A stretch of 64,000 nt of DNA, from positions 1-64,000 of the forward strand of contig NZ_JAKSYJ010000052.1 of assembly GCF_022829365.1 (NCBI RefSeq). Direction: 5' to 3'. Shown one piece after another: positions 10,038 to 18,025 of the stretch. Source of the DNA: Methylobacterium sp. J-077. Lineage in GTDB: Bacteria; Pseudomonadota; Alphaproteobacteria; Rhizobiales; Beijerinckiaceae. The notes beneath the pieces were generated by a model. The model did not search any database. It worked only from the letters and a program-made list of their open reading frames with translations, and was not told where the DNA came from. The stretch's first letter is position 1; every line of letters starts with the position of its first letter. A program made the position numbers and the translations under genes.

Positions 10038-11201
10038 ATGGTCGCCTCGATCGCCCTGCCCCGGCTGATGCGCATCGGCGCCGGCGCCTCGCGGCTGCTG
10101 CTGGAGATCCTGGGCCAGCTCGGCCTGTCGCGCCCCTTCGTGGTCACCGACCCGTATCTGGTCAGCAGCGGCCGCACCGAGATGCTGCTCGAACGGCTCA
10201 ACAGCGCCGGCGCCCGGGCAAAGATCTTCTCCGAGACCGTGCCGGATCCGACCGTGGCCTCCGTGGAGGCGGCGCTCGCCGCGCTCCAGGCCGGCGACTT
10301 CGACTGCGTGGTCGGCTTCGGCGGCGGCAGCCCGATGGACACCGCCAAGGCCGTGGCCGTGCTCGCCCGCCACGGCGGCCACATGCGCGACTACAAGGCG
10401 CCCCACCTGCAGGACGAGCCCGGCCTGCCGATCGTGGCGATCCCGACCACCGCGGGCACCGGCTCGGAGGCGACCCGCTTCACCATCGTCACCGACGAGA
10501 CCTCGGACGAGAAGATGCTCTGCATCGGGCTGGCCTACCTGCCGGTGGCGGCGCTCGTGGATTACGAGCTGACGCTGACCAAGCCCAAGCGTCTCACCGC
10601 CGATACCGGCATCGACGCGCTGACCCATGCGATCGAGGCCTACGTCTCGCGCAAGTCCAACCTGTTCTCGGACGGGCTCGCCCTCCAGGCGATGCACCTG
10701 ATCGCCCCGAACCTGCGCCGGGTCTGGACCGACCCCGGCGACCGGGCGGCGCGCGAGGCGATGATGCTGGGTGCGACCCAGGCCGGCATCGCGTTCTCGA
10801 ACGCGTCGGTGGCGCTGGTCCACGGCATGAGCCGGCCGATCGGCGCGCATTTCCACGTGGCCCACGGGCTCTCGAACGCGATGCTGCTGCCGGTGGTCAC
10901 CGCCTTCTCGGCCCCCGCCGCCGTGGCGCGCTACGCCGCCTGCGCCCGGGCCATGGGCATCCCCGGCCTGGACGGCGACGACCGGGCCGCCGTGAACGCC
11001 CTGGTGGCCGAGCTCGAAGCCCTCAACGACGACCTCGACGTGCCCGGCCCCCGGGAATACGGGATCGACCCGGCCCGCTGGGAGGCGCTGCTCCCGACCA
11101 TGGCCGCCCAGGCCCTGGCCTCCGGCTCCCCGGCCAACAACCCGATCGAGCCGAGCGCGGAGGAGATCCAGGCGCTGTATCGGCGGGTGTGGGCGGCGTG
11201 A
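10038..11201 (+). CDS. iron-containing (group III) alcohol dehydrogenase
   Basis: 387 residues. It oxidises alcohols or reduces aldehydes with NAD(P). The nucleotide-binding motif FGGGSPMDTAKA is near residue 95-106 and PTTAGTGSEAT near 137-147. Metal-ligand regions are DTGIDALTHAIEAYVS (Asp and His) and HGMSRPIGAHFHVAHG (two His), so the iron site looks intact. An AAGGA ribosome-binding site lies nine bases before the ATG. It follows the LysR gene by 87 bases on the same strand, so it may be part of that regulon. The true substrate is unknown. Confidence 0.92.
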   Translation: MVASIALPRLMRIGAGASRLLLEILGQLGLSRPFVVTDPYLVSSGRTEMLLERLNSAGARAKIFSETVPDPTVASVEAALAALQAGDFDCVVGFGGGSPMDTAKAVAVLARHGGHMRDYKAPHLQDEPGLPIVAIPTTAGTGSEATRFTIVTDETSDEKMLCIGLAYLPVAALVDYELTLTKPKRLTADTGIDALTHAIEAYVSRKSNLFSDGLALQAMHLIAPNLRRVWTDPGDRAAREAMMLGATQAGIAFSNASVALVHGMSRPIGAHFHVAHGLSNAMLLPVVTAFSAPAAVARYAACARAMGIPGLDGDDRAAVNALVAELEALNDDLDVPGPREYGIDPARWEALLPTMAAQALASGSPANNPIEPSAEEIQALYRRVWAA

Positions 11202-11250
11202 GGCCGACCGGGACCCGGCGGCGGCGACAGGCTGGCAATCCACGCGCGGC

Positions 11251-11269
11251 GTAGCTACGTTTAGGCTAC
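11251..11269. promoter_or_regulatory. candidate autoregulatory operator of the dinJ-yafQ pair
   Basis: GTAGC at 11251-11255 is repeated inverted as GCTAC at 11265-11269, and the left half forms the palindrome GTAGCTAC. It sits directly before the AGGAG ribosome-binding site (11273-11277) of the antitoxin gene, where antitoxin-toxin complexes normally repress. Confidence 0.45.
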
Positions 11270-11286
11270 ACCAGGAGTCGAAGATC

Positions 11287-11550
11287 ATGCCCGCCAATAC
11301 GGTCGTTCGCGCGCGTATCGACCTCGCCACGAAGGAGCGTGCGACGAAGGCGTTGGACGCGATGGGGCTTTCGGTCTCGGATGCGATCCGGCTCCTGATG
11401 GTGCGGATCGCGGACGAGCAACGCCTGCCGTTCGCCGTGAAGGTCCCGAATGCGGCAACCCAGGCGGCCATCGCCGAACTGGAGGCCGGCCAGGGCGAGC
11501 GGTTCGCCGATATCGACGCGCTGATGGCCGACCTGCATGCGGACGATTGA
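11287..11550 (+). CDS. dinJ: DinJ/RelB-family antitoxin
   Basis: 87 residues. The N-terminal ribbon-helix-helix (TVVRARIDLATKERATKALD.MGLSVSDAIRLLMVRI, residues 5-42) matches the RelB/DinJ DNA-binding domain; the C-terminal half is the flexible toxin-binding tail ending DALMADLHADD. The gene overlaps the yafQ-like toxin start by 14 bases, the classical antitoxin-first layout. AGGAG stands nine bases before the ATG. It would neutralise the toxin and repress its own promoter through the upstream GTAGC/GCTAC dyad. Confidence 0.88.
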   Translation: MPANTVVRARIDLATKERATKALDAMGLSVSDAIRLLMVRIADEQRLPFAVKVPNAATQAAIAELEAGQGERFADIDALMADLHADD

Positions 11551-11818
11551 GCGTTCCGCGCAGTTCAAGCGGGACTACAAGCGCGAAGCGAAGGGGCGCC
11601 ACGCTGCCACCCTCGATCGGGATCCAATCCCGATCCTCCGAGCCCTCGCCGGCGACCATCCGCTGGAAGCGCGCCATCGGGATCACGCCCTGAGCGGCAC
11701 CTGGGCCGGCTATCGCGACTGTCACGTCAAGCCGGATCTCGTGCTGATCTATCGAAAGCCCGACGCGGACACGCTGCGTTTGGCCCGGCTCGGGTCGCAC
11801 AGCGAAGTGTTCGGGTAA
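11537..11818 (+). CDS. yafQ: YafQ-family mRNA interferase toxin
   Basis: 93 residues, RelE/ParE fold. YafQ cleaves ribosome-bound mRNA. All the residues known to matter in E. coli YafQ have counterparts here: H50 and H63 (in RDH and DCH), D67 (in KPDLVLIY) and the C-terminal His in GSHSEVFG (H88). The protein therefore looks active. It starts inside the end of the antitoxin gene in another frame, so the two are translationally coupled. A strong hairpin follows the gene. Confidence 0.9.
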   Translation: MRTIERSAQFKRDYKREAKGRHAATLDRDPIPILRALAGDHPLEARHRDHALSGTWAGYRDCHVKPDLVLIYRKPDADTLRLARLGSHSEVFG

Positions 11819-11825
11819 GGATTGT

Positions 11826-11849
11826 TTCGACTGTGCGATCTCAGTCGAA
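11826..11849 (+). terminator. hairpin downstream of the toxin gene
   Basis: TTCGACTG (11826-11833) pairs perfectly with CAGTCGAA (11842-11849) over an eight-base loop, just after the toxin stop. There is no clear T-run, so it is at best a weak intrinsic terminator or an mRNA-end stabiliser. Confidence 0.4.
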
Positions 11850-11885
11850 CGACGTTAAAAACTAACAGGTATCCAAATCTTTCGC

Positions 11886-11930
11886 TCATCCTAAGGTCGA
11901 GGATGGGAAAGGTTGGTCGAACAGCTTCCT
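11886..11930. repeat. truncated copy of the 53.8-kb CTCATCCTGAGG repeat
   Basis: Starts CTCATCCTAAGG and continues GAGGATGGGAAAGGTTGGTC then GAACAG. The 53.87-kb element carries GAGAATGGGAAAGATCGGTC then TAACAG just outside its arm; the two stretches differ at only a few positions. Here the central palindrome is missing, so this is a remnant or internally deleted copy. Confidence 0.6.
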
Positions 11931-12025
11931 AGAATTGCAAGCGAGGCCAATCGAGGCAGTCCCTCTCACAAATTGGCACACCTTCGGCCCGGGTGCCCGG
12001 AAGCTCGGGGCACCCGGGCAGGCCC

Positions 12026-13264
12026 CTACTTCGCCGTCAGCGGGCAGCCGCTCTCGGCGGGCGTGGCGTAGGCTTCCCTGCCCGGGATGGTCGCGAGTTG
12101 CCGGTAGAGGTCCCACTCGCCCTTCGATTCGGCCGGCTTCTTGACCTCGAACAGGTACATGTCGTGCACCATGCGGCCGTTCGGCTGGACGATGCCGCCA
12201 TGGGCGAACACGTCGTCCACCGGCAGTGTCTTCAGCTTGGCGTTGACCGCCTCGGTCTCGTCGGTGCCCGCCGCCTTCACGGCCCTCAGGTAGGACAGGA
12301 CCGCCGAGTAGGTGCCGGCCTGGATCATGTTCGGCATCCGGCCCGTGCGCTTCATGAATCGCTGCCCGAACGCGCGGGTCTCGTCGTTGGTGTCCCAGTA
12401 CCAGCCCTCGGTGAGCGTCAGGCCCTGCGCCACCTTGAGGCCGAGCCCGTGCACCTCCGACAGCGTGAACAGCAGGGCCGCGAGCTTCTGGCCGCCCTCG
12501 ACGATGCCGTACTCGGCCGCCTGCTTGATCGAGTTGGAGGTGTCGAGGCCGGCATTGGCGAGCCCGATCACCTTGGCCTTCGAGCCCTGGGCCTGGAGCA
12601 GGAACGAGGAGAAATCCTGGTTCGAGAGCGGGTGGCGGACGCTGCCCAGCACCTTGCCGCCATTGGCGAGAACGACGCGGCTCGTGTCGGCCTCCAGAGC
12701 CGAGCCGAAGGCGTAATCGGCGGTGAGGAAGAACCACGTATCGCCGCCGGCCCGGGTCAGCGCGCCGCCGGTGCCGACCGCCAGCGCCCGCGTGTCGTAG
12801 GCCCAATGGTAGCCGTAGGACGTGCAGGCCTTGCCGGTGAGGTCGCTCGACGCCGCCCCGGTGGTGATCGTGATCTTCTTCTTCTCGCGGGACAGGCCCT
12901 GGACCGCCAGCGCCACCGACGAGGTGGTCAGCTCCATGATCGCGTCGACGCCGTCGCGGTCGTACCATTGCCGGGCGATCCCCGAGGCAATGTCGGGCTT
13001 GTTCTGGTGGTCGGCGGACAGGATCTCGATCGGCACGCCGTCGATCTTGCCGCCGATATCCTCCACCGCCATCCGGGCGGCTTCGATGGAGCCCTGGCCG
13101 CCGAACTCGGCATAGAGGCCGGACTGGTCGTTGAGCACGCCGATGCGCACCGCATTGCCCGAGAAGGCGCCGGCTCCGGCGCCCTGGGCCGCGACCGGGC
13201 TCGAGCCCAGGGCCGCGCCCGCCAGCGCGGCGGCCAGCACCGCACCGCCAAATGTCCTGATCAT
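12026..13264 (-). CDS. ABC transporter substrate-binding protein (branched-chain amino acid/amide type)
   Basis: 412 residues, periplasmic binding protein type I (LivK-like). The signal peptide MIRTFGGAVLAAALAGAALG.. ends near AQGAGAG. The mature start VRIGVLNDQSGLYAEFGGQGS is the typical first strand-loop of the family. ATG 13264 is preferred because GGGGAG precedes it at good spacing; a frame exists five codons upstream. No permease or ATPase gene is nearby, so it is an orphan whose transporter partner is elsewhere or which serves as a sensor. Ligand unknown: the family binds amino acids, urea, amides or aromatic acids. Confidence 0.88.
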   Translation of the reverse strand: MIRTFGGAVLAAALAGAALGSSPVAAQGAGAGAFSGNAVRIGVLNDQSGLYAEFGGQGSIEAARMAVEDIGGKIDGVPIEILSADHQNKPDIASGIARQWYDRDGVDAIMELTTSSVALAVQGLSREKKKITITTGAASSDLTGKACTSYGYHWAYDTRALAVGTGGALTRAGGDTWFFLTADYAFGSALEADTSRVVLANGGKVLGSVRHPLSNQDFSSFLLQAQGSKAKVIGLANAGLDTSNSIKQAAEYGIVEGGQKLAALLFTLSEVHGLGLKVAQGLTLTEGWYWDTNDETRAFGQRFMKRTGRMPNMIQAGTYSAVLSYLRAVKAAGTDETEAVNAKLKTLPVDDVFAHGGIVQPNGRMVHDMYLFEVKKPAESKGEWDLYRQLATIPGREAYATPAESGCPLTAK

Positions 13265-13457
13265 GTCACTCCCCGGCATGGTCGACCCCGGATTATCCGA
13301 GCCACCCGATTCTGACGCGGGCTGAATGCAGAATATTGCACGGGTGCAGGCCGCGCCACGGCCGAGATCGGCCGGGAATTGAGGGATCGCGGGCGTTGTG
13401 ACGCCCCGGCATTCGCCCCGTTCCCGGACCGGTACTGACCGGCGAGGTTATAATACC

Positions 13458-13465
13458 TTAACCAT
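13458..13465 (+). promoter_or_regulatory. CtrA-type half-site upstream of cpaB
   Basis: TTAACCAT is an exact match to the CtrA half-site described in Caulobacter and other Alphaproteobacteria. It lies in an unusually AT-rich patch (13446-13470) about 70 bases before the cpaB start; the dyad GGTTA..TAACC overlaps it. CtrA is known to control pilus genes in Caulobacter, so cell-cycle control of this operon is a reasonable inference. Confidence 0.5.
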
Positions 13466-13536
13466 AATTACACGAATGGCCGCGCAGGGTCCGGTCATGG
13501 ACGGCAATTCGGCCGTCTCCGGCGCGTGGCGATGCG

Positions 13537-14352
13537 ATGAATCCAGCCCGTCTCGCCGTCCTCGGCATCGCCCTCGCAGCGGGCAGCGGGGCGGCGTTCC
13601 TGATGAGCGGCGGCGACCCGCCCCCGCCGCCGCCGGCCCCGAAGGCCGAGATGCCGCCGCCGCCGCCGATGACCGAGGTGCTGGTGGCCGCCGCCGACAT
13701 GCCGATGGGCCAGGTTCTGCGGGCCGCGGACCTGCGCTGGCAGCCCTGGCCGGACGGCGCCATGACGGCGGGCTACATCAGCCGCAAGGACAACGCGAAG
13801 GCGCTGGACGAGACGGTCGGCGCCTCCGTGCGCTCGGGCTTCCTGGCCGGCGAACCGATCCGGGCGCAGAAGCTGGTCCGGCCCGAGAGCGGATTCATGG
13901 CCGCGATCCTGCCCGCCGGGATGCGCGCGGTCGCCATCGTCACCGACAGCCGCGGCACCAACTCGGCCGGCGGCTTCATCCTGCCCAACGACCGCGTCGA
14001 CGTGATCCGCACCTTTCGCGACGACGCCAACTCGCGCGCCAACAATAGCGACGTGCAGCTCTCCCAGACCATCCTGACCGACATCCGCGTCCTCGCGATC
14101 GGTCAGCTGATCCAGGAGAAGAACGGCACCAACGTCGTCACCGGCGAGACCGCGACTCTGGCCGTCACCCCCGCTCAGGCGGAGACCCTGACGCTCGCCC
14201 AGAAGGTCGGCTCGCTGTCGCTCGCGCTGCGCAGCCTCGCGGATGCGGGCCGGCCGGTCGAGGCCCAGCCCGCCGATGCCGCGATGGCGCAGACGCCCGA
14301 ACCCGGATTGACCGTCGTGCGCTTCGGCGTCGCGCGGCAGCAGACGCCGTGA
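13537..14352 (+). CDS. cpaB: Flp pilus assembly protein CpaB/RcpC
   Basis: 271 residues. CpaB is an inner-membrane-anchored periplasmic subunit of the Tad/Flp pilus that works with the CpaC secretin. Residues 5-23 form the signal/anchor helix, followed by a proline-rich linker (PPPPPAPKAEMPPPPPM) and the SAF-like domain beginning VLVAAADMPMGQVLRAADLRW. The RcpC-type core follows with MRAVAIVTD and GGFILPNDRVDVI. It is the first gene of the pilus operon and overlaps cpaC by four bases (GTGA) if cpaC starts at 14349. Confidence 0.92.
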   Translation: MNPARLAVLGIALAAGSGAAFLMSGGDPPPPPPAPKAEMPPPPPMTEVLVAAADMPMGQVLRAADLRWQPWPDGAMTAGYISRKDNAKALDETVGASVRSGFLAGEPIRAQKLVRPESGFMAAILPAGMRAVAIVTDSRGTNSAGGFILPNDRVDVIRTFRDDANSRANNSDVQLSQTILTDIRVLAIGQLIQEKNGTNVVTGETATLAVTPAQAETLTLAQKVGSLSLALRSLADAGRPVEAQPADAAMAQTPEPGLTVVRFGVARQQTP

Positions 14353-15902
14353 TCCCCATGACCGACCTGCCGATCCTCCTCCGCCCGGCGCGCATCCTCG
14401 CGCTGCTCGCCCTGGTGGCCGGGGGACCCGCCTTCGCACAGGAGCGCTCGACCCTCGGCCCCGCGCCCGTGCTCACGGTGGGCTCTGCGGAGGCCGCCTC
14501 GTCCCGCCGGGTCGAATTGACCGCGGGCCGCTCGGTGATCGTCGACCTGCCGCGGGACGCCAAGGAGGTGTTCGTCGCCAACCCGGCGGTGGCCAACGCG
14601 GTGGTCCGCTCGACCCGAAAAGTGTTCGTGATCGGCATGGCCGACGGCGCCACCTCGATCTTCATCATGGATGCCGAGGGCCGCCAGATCGCCGCCCTCG
14701 ACGTGACCGTGGCCCGGGACCTCAACCTTGGGACGCTGCGCGAATTGCTCGGCCAGAGCATCCCGGGCGGCCGCTTCGACGTGCGCTCGTCGGGTGCCTC
14801 GGTGCTGCTCTCGGGCTCGGTGAATTCATCCTCCGACGCCCAGCAGGCGATCGACATCGCCAACGCCTTCGTCGGCCTGGGCGGCGGCGCGGCCGCCACG
14901 GGCGCCCCGAGCGGCGGCGTCTCATCCGGGGCGCGGGGCGCGGTGATCAACAACCTCACGATCCGCAACAAGGATCAGGTGATGCTCCGCGTCACCGTGG
15001 TCGAGGTGTCCCGCAACGTCCTGAAGCAGTTCGGGATCAACATGACCGGCAACTGGTCGGCGTTGAATCCGGTCAGCACGGCGACAGACGCGGTCACCGG
15101 ACTCGTGACTTCGCCGGCGCTCAACAACACCCTGCCCTTCCCGATCACCGGCGGCAGCACGCCCTCGGGCAACCAGCTCCAGGCCTCAATCAAGGGAGCC
15201 GGCTTCTCGCTGCAGGCGACGCTGAAGGCCTTCGAACAGGCGGGCGTGTCGCGCATCCTGGCCGAGCCGACGCTGACCGCGATCTCCGGGGAGGCCGCGA
15301 AGTTCCTGGCCGGCGGTGAATTCCCGGTTCCGTCCTCGGCCTCCTGCGTGGTCGGTGGCATCTGCACGCCCGGCATCACCTTCAAGCCCTACGGCGTCTC
15401 GCTCTCCTTCACGCCCGTGGTTCTGGCCGACAACCGGATCTCGATCCGCGTGGCCACGGACGTGACCGAGATCGATCCGCAGCAGAGCTTCAACTACACG
15501 GTCGGCAACAACACGGTGGCCGTGCCAGGCACCCGCGTGCGCCGCTCCGAGACCACCGTCGAGCTGCCCTCCGGCGGCGTGATGATGACCGCCGGCCTGA
15601 TCCAGCAGGTGAACAAGCAGGCGATCTCCGGCCTGCCCGGCCTGATCAACCTGCCGATCCTCGGCGCGCTGTTCCGGTCCCGGGACTACCAGCGCATGGA
15701 AACCGAGCTGATGATCATGTGCACCCCCTACATCGCCCGGGCGATGGAGCCCAAGCAGGTGACCCGGCCCGACGACAACTTCGTCGACGCCACCGACGGG
15801 CAGGCGGTGCTGCTCGGGCAGGTCAACCGCATCTACGGCAAGGTCGGCGCCGCCCCGCTCGGGCGCAGCTATCGCGGCCGCGTCGGCTTCATCGTCGAGT
15901 AG
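14349..15902 (+). CDS. cpaC: Flp pilus secretin CpaC/RcpA (type II/III secretion family)
   Basis: 517 residues with a signal peptide ending about AFAQ. It forms the outer-membrane pore through which the pilus emerges. The N-terminal pilus/secretin N-domain includes GRSVIVDLPRDAKEVFVANP; a BON-like segment follows, then the secretin core with VMLRVTVVEVSRNVLKQFGIN, ILAEPTLTAISGEAAKFLAGGEFP and, near the end, SGLPGLINLPILGALFRSRDYQ. Two starts are possible: GTG at 14349, overlapping the cpaB stop, or ATG at 14358. A short serine/glycine-rich insert lies near residue 170-200. Confidence 0.93.
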   Translation: MIPMTDLPILLRPARILALLALVAGGPAFAQERSTLGPAPVLTVGSAEAASSRRVELTAGRSVIVDLPRDAKEVFVANPAVANAVVRSTRKVFVIGMADGATSIFIMDAEGRQIAALDVTVARDLNLGTLRELLGQSIPGGRFDVRSSGASVLLSGSVNSSSDAQQAIDIANAFVGLGGGAAATGAPSGGVSSGARGAVINNLTIRNKDQVMLRVTVVEVSRNVLKQFGINMTGNWSALNPVSTATDAVTGLVTSPALNNTLPFPITGGSTPSGNQLQASIKGAGFSLQATLKAFEQAGVSRILAEPTLTAISGEAAKFLAGGEFPVPSSASCVVGGICTPGITFKPYGVSLSFTPVVLADNRISIRVATDVTEIDPQQSFNYTVGNNTVAVPGTRVRRSETTVELPSGGVMMTAGLIQQVNKQAISGLPGLINLPILGALFRSRDYQRMETELMIMCTPYIARAMEPKQVTRPDDNFVDATDGQAVLLGQVNRIYGKVGAAPLGRSYRGRVGFIVE

Positions 15903-15926
15903 CGCCCCGCTTCCAGGATCGGATCC

Positions 15927-16658
15927 ATGACCCGACGTTACCCGCCCGCCCCGTCCCGCCTCCTGGCCGCCTGCGCGCTCGGCCTGCTCGTTGCCTCCTG
16001 CAAGGGCGAGCCCGCCACCACCGGGGGAATCGACCTGTCGGATTACCGCGCGCGGCATCCGATCGTCCTGGCAGACGGCACCCGAAGCCTCGACGTGTTC
16101 GCCACCGGGCCCGGCCATCTCGATCCGAGGCAAGCCGGCGACATCGACGCGTTCATGCTGGAATACCGCCGCTACGGCCGCGGCGGCATCCTGGTGGAGG
16201 TGCCCCAGGGCCTGCCGCCGGCCCAGGCCGATTCCGTCGCGCGCACGGCGTCCGCCCTGCTGCGGCGCGGCACCGAGGACGGCGTCGGCGCCCGGGAGAT
16301 CTTCCAGTCGCCCTACCCGGTCGCGGCGCCGGGTCTGGCCGCGCCGATCCGGCTGAGTTTCCAGCGCATGCAGGCCAAGGTCGCCGATCAGTGCGGGCTG
16401 TGGCCCCAGGATCTCGGCACCTCGAACTTCGCGTCCGATTACGGCAACCGCCCGAGCTGGAATCTCGGCTGCGCCACCCAGGCGAACGTGGCCGCCCAGG
16501 TGGCCGACCCGATCGACCTGGTGCGCGGACGGCCCGAAGGCCGGATCGACACGGTCAAGCGGGTGCGGGACATCGGCCAGTTGCGGGACGGCAAGGATCC
16601 GTCAACCACATGGCGGCAAGATGGGACGAACGCCGTCAAGTCCCAGGTCAGCAACTAG
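15927..16658 (+). CDS. cpaD: Flp pilus lipoprotein CpaD
   Basis: 243 residues. The N-terminus carries a lipoprotein signal peptide with lipobox LVASC (lipidated Cys at about 29), then the CpaD family core: a Pal/OmpA-like DLSDYRARHPIVL, the segment FQRMQAKVADQCGLWPQDLG, and the conserved end with SWNLGCATQANVAAQVADPIDLVRGR. CpaD is an outer-membrane lipoprotein thought to assist or anchor the CpaC secretin. It begins 24 bases after cpaC and fits the standard cpaB-C-D-E-F order. Confidence 0.9.
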   Translation: MTRRYPPAPSRLLAACALGLLVASCKGEPATTGGIDLSDYRARHPIVLADGTRSLDVFATGPGHLDPRQAGDIDAFMLEYRRYGRGGILVEVPQGLPPAQADSVARTASALLRRGTEDGVGAREIFQSPYPVAAPGLAAPIRLSFQRMQAKVADQCGLWPQDLGTSNFASDYGNRPSWNLGCATQANVAAQVADPIDLVRGRPEGRIDTVKRVRDIGQLRDGKDPSTTWRQDGTNAVKSQVSN

Positions 16659-16726
16659 GACGGACGGTGCAACCTCCCACGCCGTCATCGAAGCCGCGAC
16701 TCGACCACGAACCCGAAAGTCCCGTC

Positions 16727-17971
16727 ATGGCGGATTCGTCCGAGACATCCGAGCGCACGATCGCCCCGGTGCCCCGGATCACGATCCAGGCGTTCTGCGA
16801 GACCGGCGAGACCGCCGCGATGATCGAGGGCGCGGCCCTCGACCGGCGCATGCAGAAGGCACAGGTCAAGGTCCGGATGGGGGGTGGTGCCGCGGCGATC
16901 GAGGCCTACCGGCATGCGCCGACCCCCAACGTCATCGTCATCGAGACGCAGGGCGTGCGCTCGAAGCCGGTCGAGTGCCTGGATGCCCTGGCCGAGGTCT
17001 GCGACGAGGGCACCCGCGTCCTGGTGATCGGCCACGTCAACGACGTGACTCTGTACCGCCAGCTGATCCAGCGCGGCGTGTCCGATTACCTGATGGCGCC
17101 GGTCGAGCCGCTGACCCTGATCGCGGCGATCTCCGACCTGTTCACGGCGCCCGGTGTCAAGCCGGTGGGCCGCACGGTGGCGGTCTACGGGGTCAAGGGC
17201 GGCATCGGCGCCTCGACGGTGGCGCACAACTTCGCCTGGTCGGTCGCCCGCAACCAGGGCGTCCAGACGGTGATCGCCGACCTCGACATCGCCTTCGGGA
17301 CCGCCTCGCTTAACTTCAACCAGGACCCGCCGCAGGGTATCGCCGAGGCGGTGTTCGCCCCCGAGCGCCTGGATTCGGCCCTGGTCGAGCGGCTGCTGTC
17401 GAAATGCTGCGACAACCTGAGCCTGCTCTCGGCCCCGGCGAGCCTCGACCGGACCATCGACCTGTCGGAGCCGGCCTTCGATTCGCTGATCGAGTACCTG
17501 CGCGCGAGCGTGCCCTGCGTGGTCCTCGACATCCCGCATCAGTGGAGCGCGTGGTCGAAGCGCGTGCTGACGGCGGCCGACGAGATCCTGATCGTCGCCG
17601 GTCCTGACCTCGCCTGCCTGCGCAACGCCAAGAACCTGCTCGGGGCGCTCAAGCACGGGCGCCCGAACGACCAGCCGCCCCGGATCCTGCTCAACGGCGT
17701 CGGCATGGCCAAGCGGCCGGAGATCGGCGCCGCCGAGTTCGCCAAGGCGCTGGACGCGCCGATCGCCGCCACGATCCCGTTCGAGCCGACCCTGTTCGGC
17801 ACCGCCGCCAACAATGGCCAGATGATCGCCGAGATCCAGGCCGGGTCGAAGGTGGCGGAGCTGTTCAACGACCTGGCGGCGGTCACCCTCGGGCGTCCGG
17901 AGACCCGGCGCAGCAAGTCGAGCCTGCTGGAGCCGCTGCTGGCCAAGCTCGCCGGCCGCAAGGCCTCGTGA
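16727..17971 (+). CDS. cpaE: Flp pilus assembly ATPase CpaE (MinD/ParA-like)
   Basis: 414 residues. Residues 15-140 look like a receiver-like pseudo-response-regulator domain (VLVIGHVNDVTLYRQLIQRGVSDYLMAP). The MinD/ParA-type ATPase follows with the deviant P-loop VKGGIGAST at about 156-164 and the DLDIAFGT motif at about 190. CpaE localises the pilus machine to the pole. The frame is open far upstream through cpaD, but ATG 16727 gives the normal N-terminus. Its first 15 bases (ATGGCGGATTCGTCC) are identical to those of tadB downstream. Confidence 0.92.
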   Translation: MADSSETSERTIAPVPRITIQAFCETGETAAMIEGAALDRRMQKAQVKVRMGGGAAAIEAYRHAPTPNVIVIETQGVRSKPVECLDALAEVCDEGTRVLVIGHVNDVTLYRQLIQRGVSDYLMAPVEPLTLIAAISDLFTAPGVKPVGRTVAVYGVKGGIGASTVAHNFAWSVARNQGVQTVIADLDIAFGTASLNFNQDPPQGIAEAVFAPERLDSALVERLLSKCCDNLSLLSAPASLDRTIDLSEPAFDSLIEYLRASVPCVVLDIPHQWSAWSKRVLTAADEILIVAGPDLACLRNAKNLLGALKHGRPNDQPPRILLNGVGMAKRPEIGAAEFAKALDAPIAATIPFEPTLFGTAANNGQMIAEIQAGSKVAELFNDLAAVTLGRPETRRSKSSLLEPLLAKLAGRKAS

Positions 17972-18025
17972 TGCGCAGCACCTTCGCCGGGACGATGCCT
18001 CATGCGAGCGCCTTGGATCTGACCC

